Part shown: positions 1 through 7,228 of the stretch, piece after piece
How the letters are laid out: each line of letters starts with the position of its first letter
How positions within the stretch are numbered: the first letter of the stretch is position 1
Assembly: GCF_900230225.1 (NCBI RefSeq)
Contig: NZ_OCNH01000003.1
Location: 992,001-1,056,000 of the forward strand
Source of the DNA: Spirosoma fluviale
Lineage (GTDB): Bacteria; Bacteroidota; Bacteroidia; Cytophagales; Spirosomataceae
Length of the DNA stretch: 64,000 bases
Reading direction: 5' to 3'
Made by a program: the position numbers and the translations under genes
The notes under the pieces: generated by a model
Database searches by the model: none
Seen by the model: only the letters and a program-made list of their open reading frames with translations
What the model was told of the DNA's origin: nothing

Positions 1-1
1 C

Positions 2-361
2 CAATTCTTCCGAAATTATCAATTCTATCTGGCGGAGTTTTTCAAGACGAATTCCGAGCAAACGACGCAGCAGATTCAATGGCAGCGGGCGGTGAATAAA
101 ATGCTCATGCAACTGCGTAGCTGGCTCGATTTTCATGTGCAGCGACGTGTTATCCGGCCCGAAACCAGCCGGGGGCAGTATGACCAACTGGCTCAGTCGC
201 TCTGGATGACGCTGGTTTTCCTGCCTGTATTCTCTGCCATGCGCGGCAATGCAGTGGATGAACGGCTCTACAAACAATCGGTTTGGGAACACCTGAAACC
301 CTATCTTACCGAAGAGGGCATCTACGAATTCGAAACACTGGTTTTGCCAACACTGGCCTGA
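2..361 (+). CDS. TetR/AcrR-type transcriptional regulator, C-terminal part (5' end outside window)
   Basis: The reading frame is open from the first bases of the window and ends at a TGA at 359-361, so this is the 3' part of a longer gene. About 119 residues are visible. They are helical and begin with a run of Phe, Arg, Asn and Tyr (FFRNYQFYLAEF) that resembles the effector-binding half of TetR/AcrR regulators of Bacteroidota. The DNA-binding helix-turn-helix would lie upstream and cannot be seen, so the family call is tentative. The gene runs in the same direction as the hydrogenase operon, which starts 213 bases downstream, so it could be a local regulator. That link is inference. Confidence 0.55.
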   Translation, partial: QFFRNYQFYLAEFFKTNSEQTTQQIQWQRAVNKMLMQLRSWLDFHVQRRVIRPETSRGQYDQLAQSLWMTLVFLPVFSAMRGNAVDERLYKQSVWEHLKPYLTEEGIYEFETLVLPTLA

Positions 362-485
362 TGCCGTCGAGTATCCTCCATTACGTATAAGTTTTTCCTC
401 CTACAGTTAAAAAATCAACTTCTCACCTGATTGCGCTCATTCCGTTCGGGTGACGTAAAACAAACCTTGCTTTATTGTTAAAAAG

Positions 486-527
486 AATTAGAAAAAATTT
501 TCTAATTCAGAATTATAATTATATTTG
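486..527 (+). promoter_or_regulatory. Candidate hydrogenase promoter with palindromic operator
   Basis: At 520-527 there is TATATTTG, which fits the Bacteroidota -7 element TAnnTTTG, 48 bases before the hupS start. Just upstream, 486-507 is a palindrome with 10-base arms (AATTAGAAAA and TTTTCTAATT) around two bases. It sits where the -33 region would be. A repressor bound there would block the promoter. The TetR-type gene just upstream is the obvious candidate, but this is inference from position only. Confidence 0.45.
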
Positions 528-574
528 TACTTCTTATAATTCAAAAATTCCGAACCCTTACACCCCCGTTTCGC

Positions 575-1555
575 ATGGCTAATGTATTATGGCTTCAGGG
601 AGGAGCGTGCAGTGGCAACACGATGTCGTTCCTGAATGCTGAGGAACCCACGGTTGTCGATTTAGTAACCGATTTTGGTGTCAACATCCTCTGGCACCCG
701 TCTATTGGCCTTGAGATTGGCGATCAGGTAACGCACCTGCTCAACGATATTGTCAGCGGCCGTACGCAGTGCGACATTCTTGTCTATGAAGGCAGTATCA
801 TTCAGGGGCCGCATGGCACAGGAACCATGAACTACTTTGCGGATCGCCCCATGCAGGACTGGGTTCGGGATTTGTCGAAAGTAGTTGGTTATGTGGTCGC
901 CATTGGCGATTGTGCTACCTGGGGTGGTATTCCGGCCGTGGCTCCCAACCCCAGCGAATCGACCGGAATGCAGTTTCTGAAAAAGGCCAAAGGTGGTTTC
1001 CTGGGCTCCGATTATGTATCGAAAGGGGGGCTGCCCGTTATCAATATACCTGGCTGCCCGGCTCACCCCGACTGGATTACGCAGATTCTGGTTGCCATTG
1101 CTACCGGCCGTATCGGCGATGTTCTGCTGGATGATTTCCACCGGCCCAAAACGTTCTTTACGGACTTCGTGCAAACGGGTTGCCCCAACGTGATTAGTTT
1201 CGCTCAGAAAGTTGACGGCGGATTTGGTAAGCGGGGCGGGTGTTTGTTCTACGAAGTGGGTTGCCGGGGTCCCATGACCCGCGCCAGTTGCAACCGGATT
1301 CTGTGGAACCGGCAATCGAGCAAAACCCGCGCCAATCACCCTTGTTTAGGTTGTACGGAGCCGGGCTTTCCCCACCATGATCTGGAGAAAGGCAGTGTCT
1401 TCAAAACGATGCATTACCTCGGTTTCCTGCCCAAAGAAGTACCCACCGGTACATCGAAATTAGGCTACTATTTACGGGCTGGTTTCGAGAAAGTCGTTTC
1501 AGGCAGTGAGCGCATGGTTGGCGTCGATCAACCTCAGTTTTCTTCATCTAAGTAG
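575..1555 (+). CDS. hupS: [NiFe]-hydrogenase small subunit, group 2a (HupS/HucS type)
   Basis: This is the electron-transfer subunit of an uptake hydrogenase. It carries the iron-sulfur clusters that take electrons from the NiFe site in the large subunit. The 326-residue protein has no Tat signal peptide, which fits the cytoplasmic-side group 2a enzymes of cyanobacteria and mycobacteria and not the periplasmic group 1 enzymes. The N-terminal motif GGACSGNTMSF has Cys12, but Asn15 stands where classical enzymes have the second cysteine of CxxC. This appears to be a group 2a trait and would change the cluster nearest the active site. Further cysteines are visible in CATWGG, NIPGCPAHPDW, GGCLFYEVGCRGP, ASCNR and PCLGCTEP. 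The next gene is the large subunit, 130 bases downstream. I am sure of the subunit and fairly sure of the group, which I judged from remembered HupS/HucS sequences. Confidence 0.93.
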   Translation: MANVLWLQGGACSGNTMSFLNAEEPTVVDLVTDFGVNILWHPSIGLEIGDQVTHLLNDIVSGRTQCDILVYEGSIIQGPHGTGTMNYFADRPMQDWVRDLSKVVGYVVAIGDCATWGGIPAVAPNPSESTGMQFLKKAKGGFLGSDYVSKGGLPVINIPGCPAHPDWITQILVAIATGRIGDVLLDDFHRPKTFFTDFVQTGCPNVISFAQKVDGGFGKRGGCLFYEVGCRGPMTRASCNRILWNRQSSKTRANHPCLGCTEPGFPHHDLEKGSVFKTMHYLGFLPKEVPTGTSKLGYYLRAGFEKVVSGSERMVGVDQPQFSSSK

Positions 1556-1685
1556 TTAGTGGTGAGTGGTTATTAGGGTATTGGTGATTAGTTAGATACG
1601 CACGAATAGCGCATCCCAATAACTAATGACGAATAACTCAGTAACCATTAACCAATCACCATTCACGAATTACCAATAACCAAAC
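1556..1685 (+). repeat. Gap between hupS and hupL with degenerate ATTGGTTA-type boxes in both orientations
   Basis: The gap starts with boxes such as TATTGGTGATTAG (+ strand). It ends with the opposite orientation: ACCATTAACCAATCACC and then ACCAATAACC just before the hupL start. The two halves are roughly complementary, so the transcript could fold. Similar boxes occur at 4086-4102, 5901-5914, 6041-6061 and 56068-56160. No separate promoter or reading frame is evident here. Confidence 0.5.
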
Positions 1686-3281
1686 ATGGCAACGCAGAAA
1701 GAACTAAACATTTCGCCGGTTGGGCGGGTCGAGGGCGACCTCGATGTGAAGGTATATATGGAAGACGGAGTCGTAACGCGGGCGCACACACAGGCTGCCA
1801 TGTTCCGGGGCTTCGAGAAAATTATGGAGGGCAAAGACCCGCAGGCGGGTTTGATCGTAACGCCCCGTATTTGCGGCATCTGCGGTGGTTCCCACCTGTA
1901 CTGTGCCTCGTCGGCGCTGGACACGGCCTGGAAAACAACCCTGCCGCCTAACGCGCTGCTGCTGCGGGCCATTGGTCAGGCTACCGAAACGATACAAAGT
2001 ATTCCCCGCTGGTTCTACGCGATTTTCGCTACGGACATGGCGAATAAGAAATTCGCCAATAAGCCCCTCTACGATGAAGTCGTGAAGCGGTTTGCGGCTT
2101 ATGTAGGTACTTCGTTTCAGCGGGGGGTTACCGCCAGCGGGCGTCCGGTTGAGGTGTACGCCCTTTTTGGCGGGCAGTGGCCGCATTCGAGCTACATGGT
2201 GCCCGGTGGGGTTATGTGTGCCCCCACGCTCAAAGACATTACCCGTGCTCACGCCATCATGAACCAGTTCCGGAAAGACTGGCTCGAAACCCTCTGGCTG
2301 GGCTGCTCCATCGAGCGGTACATGCAGATCAAAACCTGGGACGATCTGATGGCCTGGGTAGAAGAAAACGACTCGCAGCGCAATTCAGATCTGGGCCTGT
2401 TCATTCGCGCCAGTTTGGAATTTGGCCTGCATAAGTTTGGTCAGGGCGTTGGCAAGTTCGTTGCCTACGGAACGTACCTGCACAAAGACCATTATCAAAA
2501 ACCAACCGTAGAAGGCCGTAATGCCGCCCTGATTAGCCGGAGTGGCTTCTTCGATGGTAGCAAATACCACGTTTTCGATCACCTGAGCATTAAGGAGCAC
2601 GTGGGTCATGCCTGGTACGAAGATGTACCGGCGGCTCACCCCTGGGACGAACCCATGCCCACGCCCGTACAGTCGCACACGCTGCACGACTCGAATTTCA
2701 ATGAGAAATACAGCTGGTCCAAAGCGCCCCGCTACATGGACATGGCGGCCGAAGCTGGCCCTCTGGCCCGCGTGATCATGAATGCCAATCCGGACAACCT
2801 GCTGCCGCATCAGGTCTACGACCCGCTGTTTGGCGATGTGCTGGATAAAATGGGTGCCAACGTATTTACCCGAACGTTAGCCCGCGTTCACGAAGCAGCC
2901 CGGCTGTACACCCAAATTGACGAGTGGCTCCGGCAGATCGACCTCAACAGCGAATTCTACATCAAACCCGAAGAGCGCGACGGGAAAGGGTTCGGGGCTA
3001 CCGAAGCGGCCCGTGGTGCGTTGGCGCACTGGATCGAGATCGAGAACGGCGTTATCAAAAACTATCAGGTGATGGCTCCCACTACCTGGAACGTTGGCCC
3101 TAACGACGACCGGGGTAACCCCGGCCCAATCGAAGCGGCTCTCGAAGGCACCGAAATCGAAGACCCGCACGACCCCGTCGAAGTAGGGATGGTGGCCCGT
3201 TCGTTCGACTCCTGCCTGGTGTGCACCGTACACGCCCACGATGGCAAATCGGGCAAGGAAATGGCTAAATTTAAACTTTAA
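1686..3281 (+). CDS. hupL: [NiFe]-hydrogenase large subunit, group 2a (HupL/HucL type)
   Basis: This is the catalytic subunit, which splits H2 at a Ni-Fe(CN)2CO centre. The 531-residue protein has the usual length. The N-terminal nickel-binding motif RICGICGGSH is at 61-70, and the C-terminal motif is DSCLVCTVH at about 508-516. The last 15 residues after that histidine (AHDGKSGKEMAKFKL) are the peptide the maturation protease normally removes after nickel insertion. The N-terminus (ISPVGRVEGDLDV) and LIVTPRICGICGGSHLY are typical of the cyanobacterial HupL and mycobacterial Huc branch. The second motif has Ser after Asp where many hydrogenases have Pro. The maturation protease gene follows after a palindromic gap. 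The function is clear. Affinity for H2 (atmospheric or higher) cannot be read from sequence. Confidence 0.95.
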   Translation: MATQKELNISPVGRVEGDLDVKVYMEDGVVTRAHTQAAMFRGFEKIMEGKDPQAGLIVTPRICGICGGSHLYCASSALDTAWKTTLPPNALLLRAIGQATETIQSIPRWFYAIFATDMANKKFANKPLYDEVVKRFAAYVGTSFQRGVTASGRPVEVYALFGGQWPHSSYMVPGGVMCAPTLKDITRAHAIMNQFRKDWLETLWLGCSIERYMQIKTWDDLMAWVEENDSQRNSDLGLFIRASLEFGLHKFGQGVGKFVAYGTYLHKDHYQKPTVEGRNAALISRSGFFDGSKYHVFDHLSIKEHVGHAWYEDVPAAHPWDEPMPTPVQSHTLHDSNFNEKYSWSKAPRYMDMAAEAGPLARVIMNANPDNLLPHQVYDPLFGDVLDKMGANVFTRTLARVHEAARLYTQIDEWLRQIDLNSEFYIKPEERDGKGFGATEAARGALAHWIEIENGVIKNYQVMAPTTWNVGPNDDRGNPGPIEAALEGTEIEDPHDPVEVGMVARSFDSCLVCTVHAHDGKSGKEMAKFKL

Positions 3282-3287
3282 CGGATT

Positions 3288-3405
3288 GATGGAACGCTGA
3301 TTTTTATGATCCTTAAGCGCAGTTATGATTTTTAGAAGTGCTGACGTTTTTCTCGCTTTATAAATCATAACCAACCATAATGATCTTAAAAATCAGCGTT
3401 CCATC
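3288..3405. repeat. Long imperfect palindrome with 19-bp perfect outer arms (GATGGAACGCTGA family)
   Basis: The arm at 3288-3306 (GATGGAACGCTGATTTTTA) is the exact reverse complement of 3387-3405. The match continues inward with a few mismatches (GATC and TTATGATTT segments). The whole gap between hupL and the protease gene can fold into one hairpin of about 118 bases. A related hairpin sharing GGATGGAACG lies at 63193-63253, so this looks like a dispersed repeat family and not a gene-specific terminator. There is no T-run after it. Confidence 0.7.
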
Positions 3406-3417
3406 CTTCGCTCTTTG

Positions 3418-3894
3418 ATGAAAAAGACCGCCATAATGGGTTTCGGCAATCCCGTTCGTAGTGACGACGGCGTGGGTTGTTACGTGATTGACCAACTTCG
3501 GGAATCACTTGGTGAGCAGCCCGACGTTGGTCTGTTTGATATGGGTACGTCGGCCTTCGAGGTGTTGTTTCAATTGCGGGGTCACGAACGGATTCTGATT
3601 GTCGATGCGGTGGTCAACACGGGCGAAGAGCCCGGCACGCTATACAAATTACCCGCCCACGAGGTTGAAGCCGCTATTGAAGATGATCCGATGGTGTTTC
3701 TGCATAGTCTGAAATGGAATCAGGCGCTATCCTACGCCCGAAAGATTCTGCTCAACGACTATCCCGACGATGTACAGGTCTATCTCATTGCAGTCGATAA
3801 TACCAAACTGGAAGTCAGCCTGTCCGATGCCGTAAAAGCCGCCGGTGATCGTGTTGTAGCCTTGATTGGAGACTCCTTAATGGTTACTGGTTAG
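3418..3894 (+). CDS. hupD: Hydrogenase maturation protease (HupD/HyaD/HoxW family)
   Basis: This endopeptidase cleaves the C-terminal tail of the hydrogenase large subunit after nickel has been inserted. The 158-residue protein starts at ATG 3418; an in-frame TTG one codon upstream is less likely. The family signature GFGNPVRSDDGVG is at the N-terminus, with the metal-binding Asp, and is followed by DMGTSAFEVLFQLRGHERILIVDAV, which matches the M52 protease fold (a conserved acidic residue and the strand before the substrate pocket). The histidine in FLHSLKW could be the third nickel-sensing ligand. The neighbouring HupL with a matching cleavable tail supports the assignment. The name varies by organism (hupD, hupW, hucD). 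Confidence 0.9.
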   Translation: MKKTAIMGFGNPVRSDDGVGCYVIDQLRESLGEQPDVGLFDMGTSAFEVLFQLRGHERILIVDAVVNTGEEPGTLYKLPAHEVEAAIEDDPMVFLHSLKWNQALSYARKILLNDYPDDVQVYLIAVDNTKLEVSLSDAVKAAGDRVVALIGDSLMVTG

Positions 3895-4102
3895 GGAGTT
3901 AATGTTTCTTTAGGGGTCATGTCCTCACACACCTCTCGTCCAGATGGACAATGCTGGCTGACACCACGGCAAACGCTGGCTAGCGCATGTGTGGCCTGCC
4001 TCCGTGGCGCGGTGAAGACCAGACCATGGAGAAGAAAAAACTCTGTGAATCTCTGTTTTTCTCTGCGAATCTCTGTGTAACAACTCAACAACTCAATCAC
4101 CA
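3895..4102. repeat. 208-base gap with short inverted repeats and a 20-bp tandem CTCTGTGAAT repeat
   Basis: After the protease gene, the stretch 3950-4020 contains several short complementary pieces (CCACGG with CCGTGG, and GCTGGCT with AGC repeats) and looks like another palindromic insert. At 4041-4080 a 20-base unit beginning CTCTGTGAATCTCTG occurs twice in tandem with four differences. The gap ends with ACTCAATCACCA directly before the ATG of the next gene. I see no supported reading frame. Confidence 0.45.
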
Positions 4103-4408
4103 ATGATCTACCTGAAAAACAGCTATCTGCTCATTGGCGCATCGGTTGCTAAAGAGGCTTTTGATGATGATTTGCAGGTGAGTGTCGTGTATTATCCCGA
4201 CCGGCAAACGTTGCTGGTAGCGGGTAAGTCGAAAGCGTTTTTCGAGAAAATGCACAAAACCAGTTGGCTGCTCCTGAAAGACCGGAACCTGCTGGGCGAT
4301 AAGTCGGTGAATATTCGCGAGTTGTTGATTGATAATGACCTTGATGATACAGATCGTGACTTACCCTACGACTTAAAAACGACCGGAATTCTGAGCGTTA
4401 CGCTTTAA
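4103..4408 (+). CDS. Hydrogenase-cluster protein of unknown function, 101 residues
   Basis: I do not recognise this family. The protein is 101 residues and soluble-looking. It has no signal peptide and no cysteines. A hydrophobic beta-type stretch (YLLIGASVA, VSVVYYPDRQTLLVAGKS) is followed by an acidic C-terminus (DNDLDDTDRDLPYD). It lies between the maturation protease and the TPR protein, and its stop is only nine bases before the TPR start, so the two are almost certainly co-transcribed and may form a pair. It could be a chaperone, an assembly factor or a membrane-docking subunit of the hydrogenase. In mycobacterial Huc a different small subunit, HucM, has a docking role, but I see no clear similarity to it. 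Coding status is well supported by position and spacing. Confidence 0.8.
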   Translation: MIYLKNSYLLIGASVAKEAFDDDLQVSVVYYPDRQTLLVAGKSKAFFEKMHKTSWLLLKDRNLLGDKSVNIRELLIDNDLDDTDRDLPYDLKTTGILSVTL

Positions 4409-4417
4409 TCCTGCCTT

Positions 4418-5914
4418 ATGCTTTATCTAACTATTCGAACCGATAACATAGCTGCTGTTAACCAGGTCATTGCATCCGAATTCAGGCTCAGTGAACTGGT
4501 GCAGATGATGCCGATTACTGATACCGATGCGGATCCTGACGCGATAACCGTTATCGAAGAAACGATTCAGGTATCACTCGACTGGAGTGAATCGCTTCCC
4601 CCCATTCTGTTGCCCCGCCCGTTGGTTTTCTCGCCCGAAAACCTGCTGACGGTCGTGTTTATTCGCTTAGACAACTGGGAGAAAGCCTATGAATACGGGC
4701 GGCATGATCGCTCACTGGCCGACACCATCGACCTGACGAACCGCTTGCAGGCGGGCGTATCGGTAGACGTACCGGCCCGGCCCGTTAATGGGGTTGGTAC
4801 GTTCGAAACCTATCGGCGCTGGCATAACCGGGCGGTGGCACTGCATTACGGAAACCTCGAAACGGATACCGACGACGATGTATCCGAAGCGTATCAGACT
4901 GCCCTGAGTCATGCCCCCGATGCGGATTATACAGCCTACACAACAAAACACTACGCCACGCTGCTGCTCGACACCGGGCAACTGGCAGTCTCCAATCAGG
5001 TGCTGGCGCAGGCGGCTGTTCCCGAACTGAGTGATGCGGCCAAACATGAGTTGCTGGCGGTTCAGTATGCCGTTTGGTTGCAGCAACTGGTTGTTCCCTA
5101 CGATGCGGATTTGCTCGAACAGACGAAAACAGCGCTCTGGCAGGTATTGCAATACTATGAAAATCAGCAACGTACCATTCAGGTAGGGCTGTTGCTGGTC
5201 GATGCCGCCCAAGTGGCCAACTTCACCAATAGCTTTGCCGAATCACTCGGCTACATCAGTCGGGCGGTGACCATCTTCCGAAATGAAGAGGTCCCCGAAC
5301 TACTAGCCAATGCGTTATACCGTAAAGGTGTTTTGCTCTACACCTGGGCGCAGAGCGGTAATCCACAGTTTTACCGCCCGGCTATGGAAGCCTATCAGGA
5401 AGCACTCAAAGTGTTTACCCAGCAGAATGCCCCGGCCGTTTTTGCCGAAATCCAGCATCACCTCGGGGTTATTTTTGCCGAAATTCCGGACGAAGTCAAG
5501 AAGAAAAGCATCTGGGCGGCCGTATCGTCAAGTTCGTTTCAGCAGGCCCTGGCTTATTTTACGCGGGAGGAATTTCCGTACGAATACGCCACCATCTGCA
5601 ACCACTACGCCAACGCTCTCACAAAATACCCGCAGGCCGCCAAATCCGATAACTATGCCAAAGCCATCGGTTATTACCGCGATGCCTTACGTGTTCGCAC
5701 CGCCGAAGACTACCCGTACGAACGGGCACTGACCATACTGAACTACCTGGAAGCGGGCTGGTATGTGGGCGAAGATGACCCCGAAAATCAACGCGCTCTC
5801 TACAACGACATGGTCAAAAAGGCAAGCGAAGTGCGCTTTCTGGTTACCGATGAAGCCCTGATCAACGACGCCGAACAACACCTGCAACGACTGGGCGAGT
5901 TGGTGATTGGTTAA
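4418..5914 (+). CDS. Tetratricopeptide-repeat-like protein in the hydrogenase cluster
   Basis: This 498-residue protein has no signal peptide, so it is probably cytoplasmic. Residues 1-130 form a non-repeat N-terminal region. From about 140 to 490 it is built of paired helices with TPR-like Ala, Tyr and Leu spacing. Examples are the segments around ALANALYRKGVLLYTWA, AMEAYQEALKVFTQ, FQQALAYFTREEFPYEYA and KAIGYYRDALRVRT. TPR proteins act as docking scaffolds. Together with the adjacent 101-residue protein it may help assemble or localise the hydrogenase. TPR and NHL genes are, as I recall, frequent partners of group 2a and 1h hydrogenases, so the context is meaningful, but no biochemical role can be read from the sequence. 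Confidence 0.85.
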   Translation: MLYLTIRTDNIAAVNQVIASEFRLSELVQMMPITDTDADPDAITVIEETIQVSLDWSESLPPILLPRPLVFSPENLLTVVFIRLDNWEKAYEYGRHDRSLADTIDLTNRLQAGVSVDVPARPVNGVGTFETYRRWHNRAVALHYGNLETDTDDDVSEAYQTALSHAPDADYTAYTTKHYATLLLDTGQLAVSNQVLAQAAVPELSDAAKHELLAVQYAVWLQQLVVPYDADLLEQTKTALWQVLQYYENQQRTIQVGLLLVDAAQVANFTNSFAESLGYISRAVTIFRNEEVPELLANALYRKGVLLYTWAQSGNPQFYRPAMEAYQEALKVFTQQNAPAVFAEIQHHLGVIFAEIPDEVKKKSIWAAVSSSSFQQALAYFTREEFPYEYATICNHYANALTKYPQAAKSDNYAKAIGYYRDALRVRTAEDYPYERALTILNYLEAGWYVGEDDPENQRALYNDMVKKASEVRFLVTDEALINDAEQHLQRLGELVIG

Positions 5915-6036
5915 TGTACAACGGACGGGGCCGCCCGCGCGGTGGTAATCCGTTGGGCCGCTAGGCCAATTAGTTACCTCATTAGCCTAGTGGCTCAACG
6001 GATTACCACCGCGCGGGCGGCCCCGTCCGTTGTACA
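5915..6036. repeat. Large palindrome with 41-bp perfect arms between the TPR gene and hypA
   Basis: Bases 5915-5955 are an exact reverse complement of 5996-6036. The arms begin TGTACAACGGACGGGGCCGC and are very GC-rich. Pairing continues inward for about 15 more bases with three mismatches that could be G-U pairs, leaving a loop of roughly ten bases. The element starts one base after the stop codon of the TPR gene and ends 25 bases before hypA. It is far longer than a normal terminator and lacks a T-run. It is most likely a REP- or MITE-type mobile palindrome. Confidence 0.9.
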
Positions 6037-6061
6037 GTACTACTAATTACCAATAACCAAC

Positions 6062-6403
6062 ATGCACGAAATATCCCTGGTCCGTAATATTTTCAGAACG
6101 CTGGAAGATGAATTTCCGACCGACATGGGCCGAATACGGGGAATTTATTTAAAAGCCGGACTACTCTCGAACGTACAACCTATATTGATGCAGAACGCAT
6201 TTGCGGCCGTTCTGGAAGATGAGCCCCGTTACCAGCAAACGAGCCTGCATGTAGAAGTACTGCCGATTCTGATTCATTGCGATGTGTGTGATAAGACGAC
6301 CGAAGTGCAGCAATATAAGTTTGTATGCCCCTGCGGCAGACCCAGCCGAAACGTCGTTCAGGGCGAAGAGTTGCTGATCAGTAAAGTGGAATTCGATGAT
6401 TGA
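6062..6403 (+). CDS. hypA: Hydrogenase nickel-insertion protein HypA
   Basis: HypA delivers nickel to the hydrogenase large subunit together with HypB. The 113-residue length is typical. The N-terminus is Met-His-Glu; His2 is the conserved nickel ligand and must be unmodified at the start. The zinc site is visible as Cys73-x2-Cys76 and Cys89-x-Cys91 (CDVC, then CPCG). The zinc loop is slightly compact, with one residue between the second pair where many HypA proteins have two. It begins the hypABFCDE block, and hypB follows after 21 bases. Confidence 0.93.
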   Translation: MHEISLVRNIFRTLEDEFPTDMGRIRGIYLKAGLLSNVQPILMQNAFAAVLEDEPRYQQTSLHVEVLPILIHCDVCDKTTEVQQYKFVCPCGRPSRNVVQGEELLISKVEFDD

Positions 6404-6424
6404 GAATCGACCATAACCAAAACT

Positions 6425-7132
6425 ATGACAACTGCCAGACCGAAATCAAATCAGGCTTCAGTAGGAGCCGTACAGTGCGAAAATACAACGTTGAATCTGC
6501 TCAAGGTCAATGACTTCGTGGCAAAAGCCATCCGCGATCGTCTGCCCGATATATTGGTGATCAACGTCTGTTCGTCGCCGGGCAGTGGCAAAACCACGCT
6601 CATGCAGGAGACGGGCAAGCGACTCCGGGGGCGATTAAATATGGCCGTTCTGGTGGGCGATCCCGAAACCGAACGCGACGCTATCCGGATGCGGGATGTG
6701 GGCATTAACGCCCTGCAAATTGTAACGGGTGGCATGTGCCACATCGAAGCGCAGATGATTTATCAGGCGCTCGATCACATCAACCTGACGGGCGTTGATT
6801 TGCTGTTTATCGAGAATGTAGGCAACCTCGTTTGTCCGGCTGCCTTCGACCTGGGCGAAGACTTGCGCGTTACGCTGCTAGCCTCGACGGAAGGCGACGA
6901 CAAGCCCAAAAAGTACCCGCGCATGTTCCTGACCAGCGAACTAATGGTCGTTTCGAAGGCTGATCTGCTGCCCTACGTCCCATTCAAGGTTGAAAACGTG
7001 ATCCAGGACGCCCGCGACGTGAACCCCGACATCGAAGTTATCACCATCTCCAGCACCACCGGCGAAGGCCTCGATGCCTGGTGCGACTGGCTGCTGGCCA
7101 AGGTGGAGCAGAAAAAGGGTGTGATTGTGTAG
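6425..7132 (+). CDS. hypB: Hydrogenase nickel-incorporation GTPase HypB
   Basis: HypB is a dimeric SIMIBI-class GTPase that drives nickel transfer from HypA to the hydrogenase. The 235-residue protein has a P-loop at about 51-58 (SPGSGKTT), a conserved metal-site region (GGMCHIEAQM), the switch segment FIENVGNLVCPAAFDLGE and the guanine-specificity region VVSKADLL. The His-rich nickel-storage N-terminus of some HypB proteins is absent, so it probably does not store nickel. The stop codon TAG at 7130-7132 is formed by the first bases of the repeat element at 7129-7220. Confidence 0.95.
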   Translation: MTTARPKSNQASVGAVQCENTTLNLLKVNDFVAKAIRDRLPDILVINVCSSPGSGKTTLMQETGKRLRGRLNMAVLVGDPETERDAIRMRDVGINALQIVTGGMCHIEAQMIYQALDHINLTGVDLLFIENVGNLVCPAAFDLGEDLRVTLLASTEGDDKPKKYPRMFLTSELMVVSKADLLPYVPFKVENVIQDARDVNPDIEVITISSTTGEGLDAWCDWLLAKVEQKKGVIV

Positions 7133-7220
7133 AGACGCATATTTGCGTCTCCTATGCGTCAGCAATTTGTGTCCATAGAAAAACCATCCGGTCATGAGCC
7201 GCAAGGTATTGCGGCTCTAC
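7129..7220 (+). repeat. GTAGAGACGCA repeat element, copy A (MITE/REP-like)
   Basis: This 92-base element begins GTAGAGACGC and ends GCGGCTCTAC, a 9-of-10 terminal inverted repeat. Each end folds into its own small hairpin: GAGACGCA with TGCGTCTC on the left, and GAGCCGCAA with TTGCGGCTC on the right. Copy B at 10910-11017 shares both hairpins, the terminal bases and the internal TATGCGTCAGCAAT/TTTGCGTCAGCAAT segment. The right hairpin differs between copies by a paired change that keeps the stem. It fills the whole gap between hypB and hypF. Confidence 0.8.
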
Positions 7221-7228
7221 ATAAAACC

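Noticed and set aside
662..1339. Long open frame on the - strand across hupS (225 codons)
   Set aside because: It is an antisense shadow of the hydrogenase small subunit. Its translation has no family features, while the + strand frame is unmistakable.
5310..5732. 140-codon + strand frame inside the TPR gene
   Set aside because: It is a frame-shifted shadow rich in Arg, Thr and Pro. The TPR frame explains the sequence.
7154..7228. Upstream extension of hypF
   Set aside because: The 25 extra codons lie in repeat copy A. HypF proteins start with the acylphosphatase strand, as at 7229.
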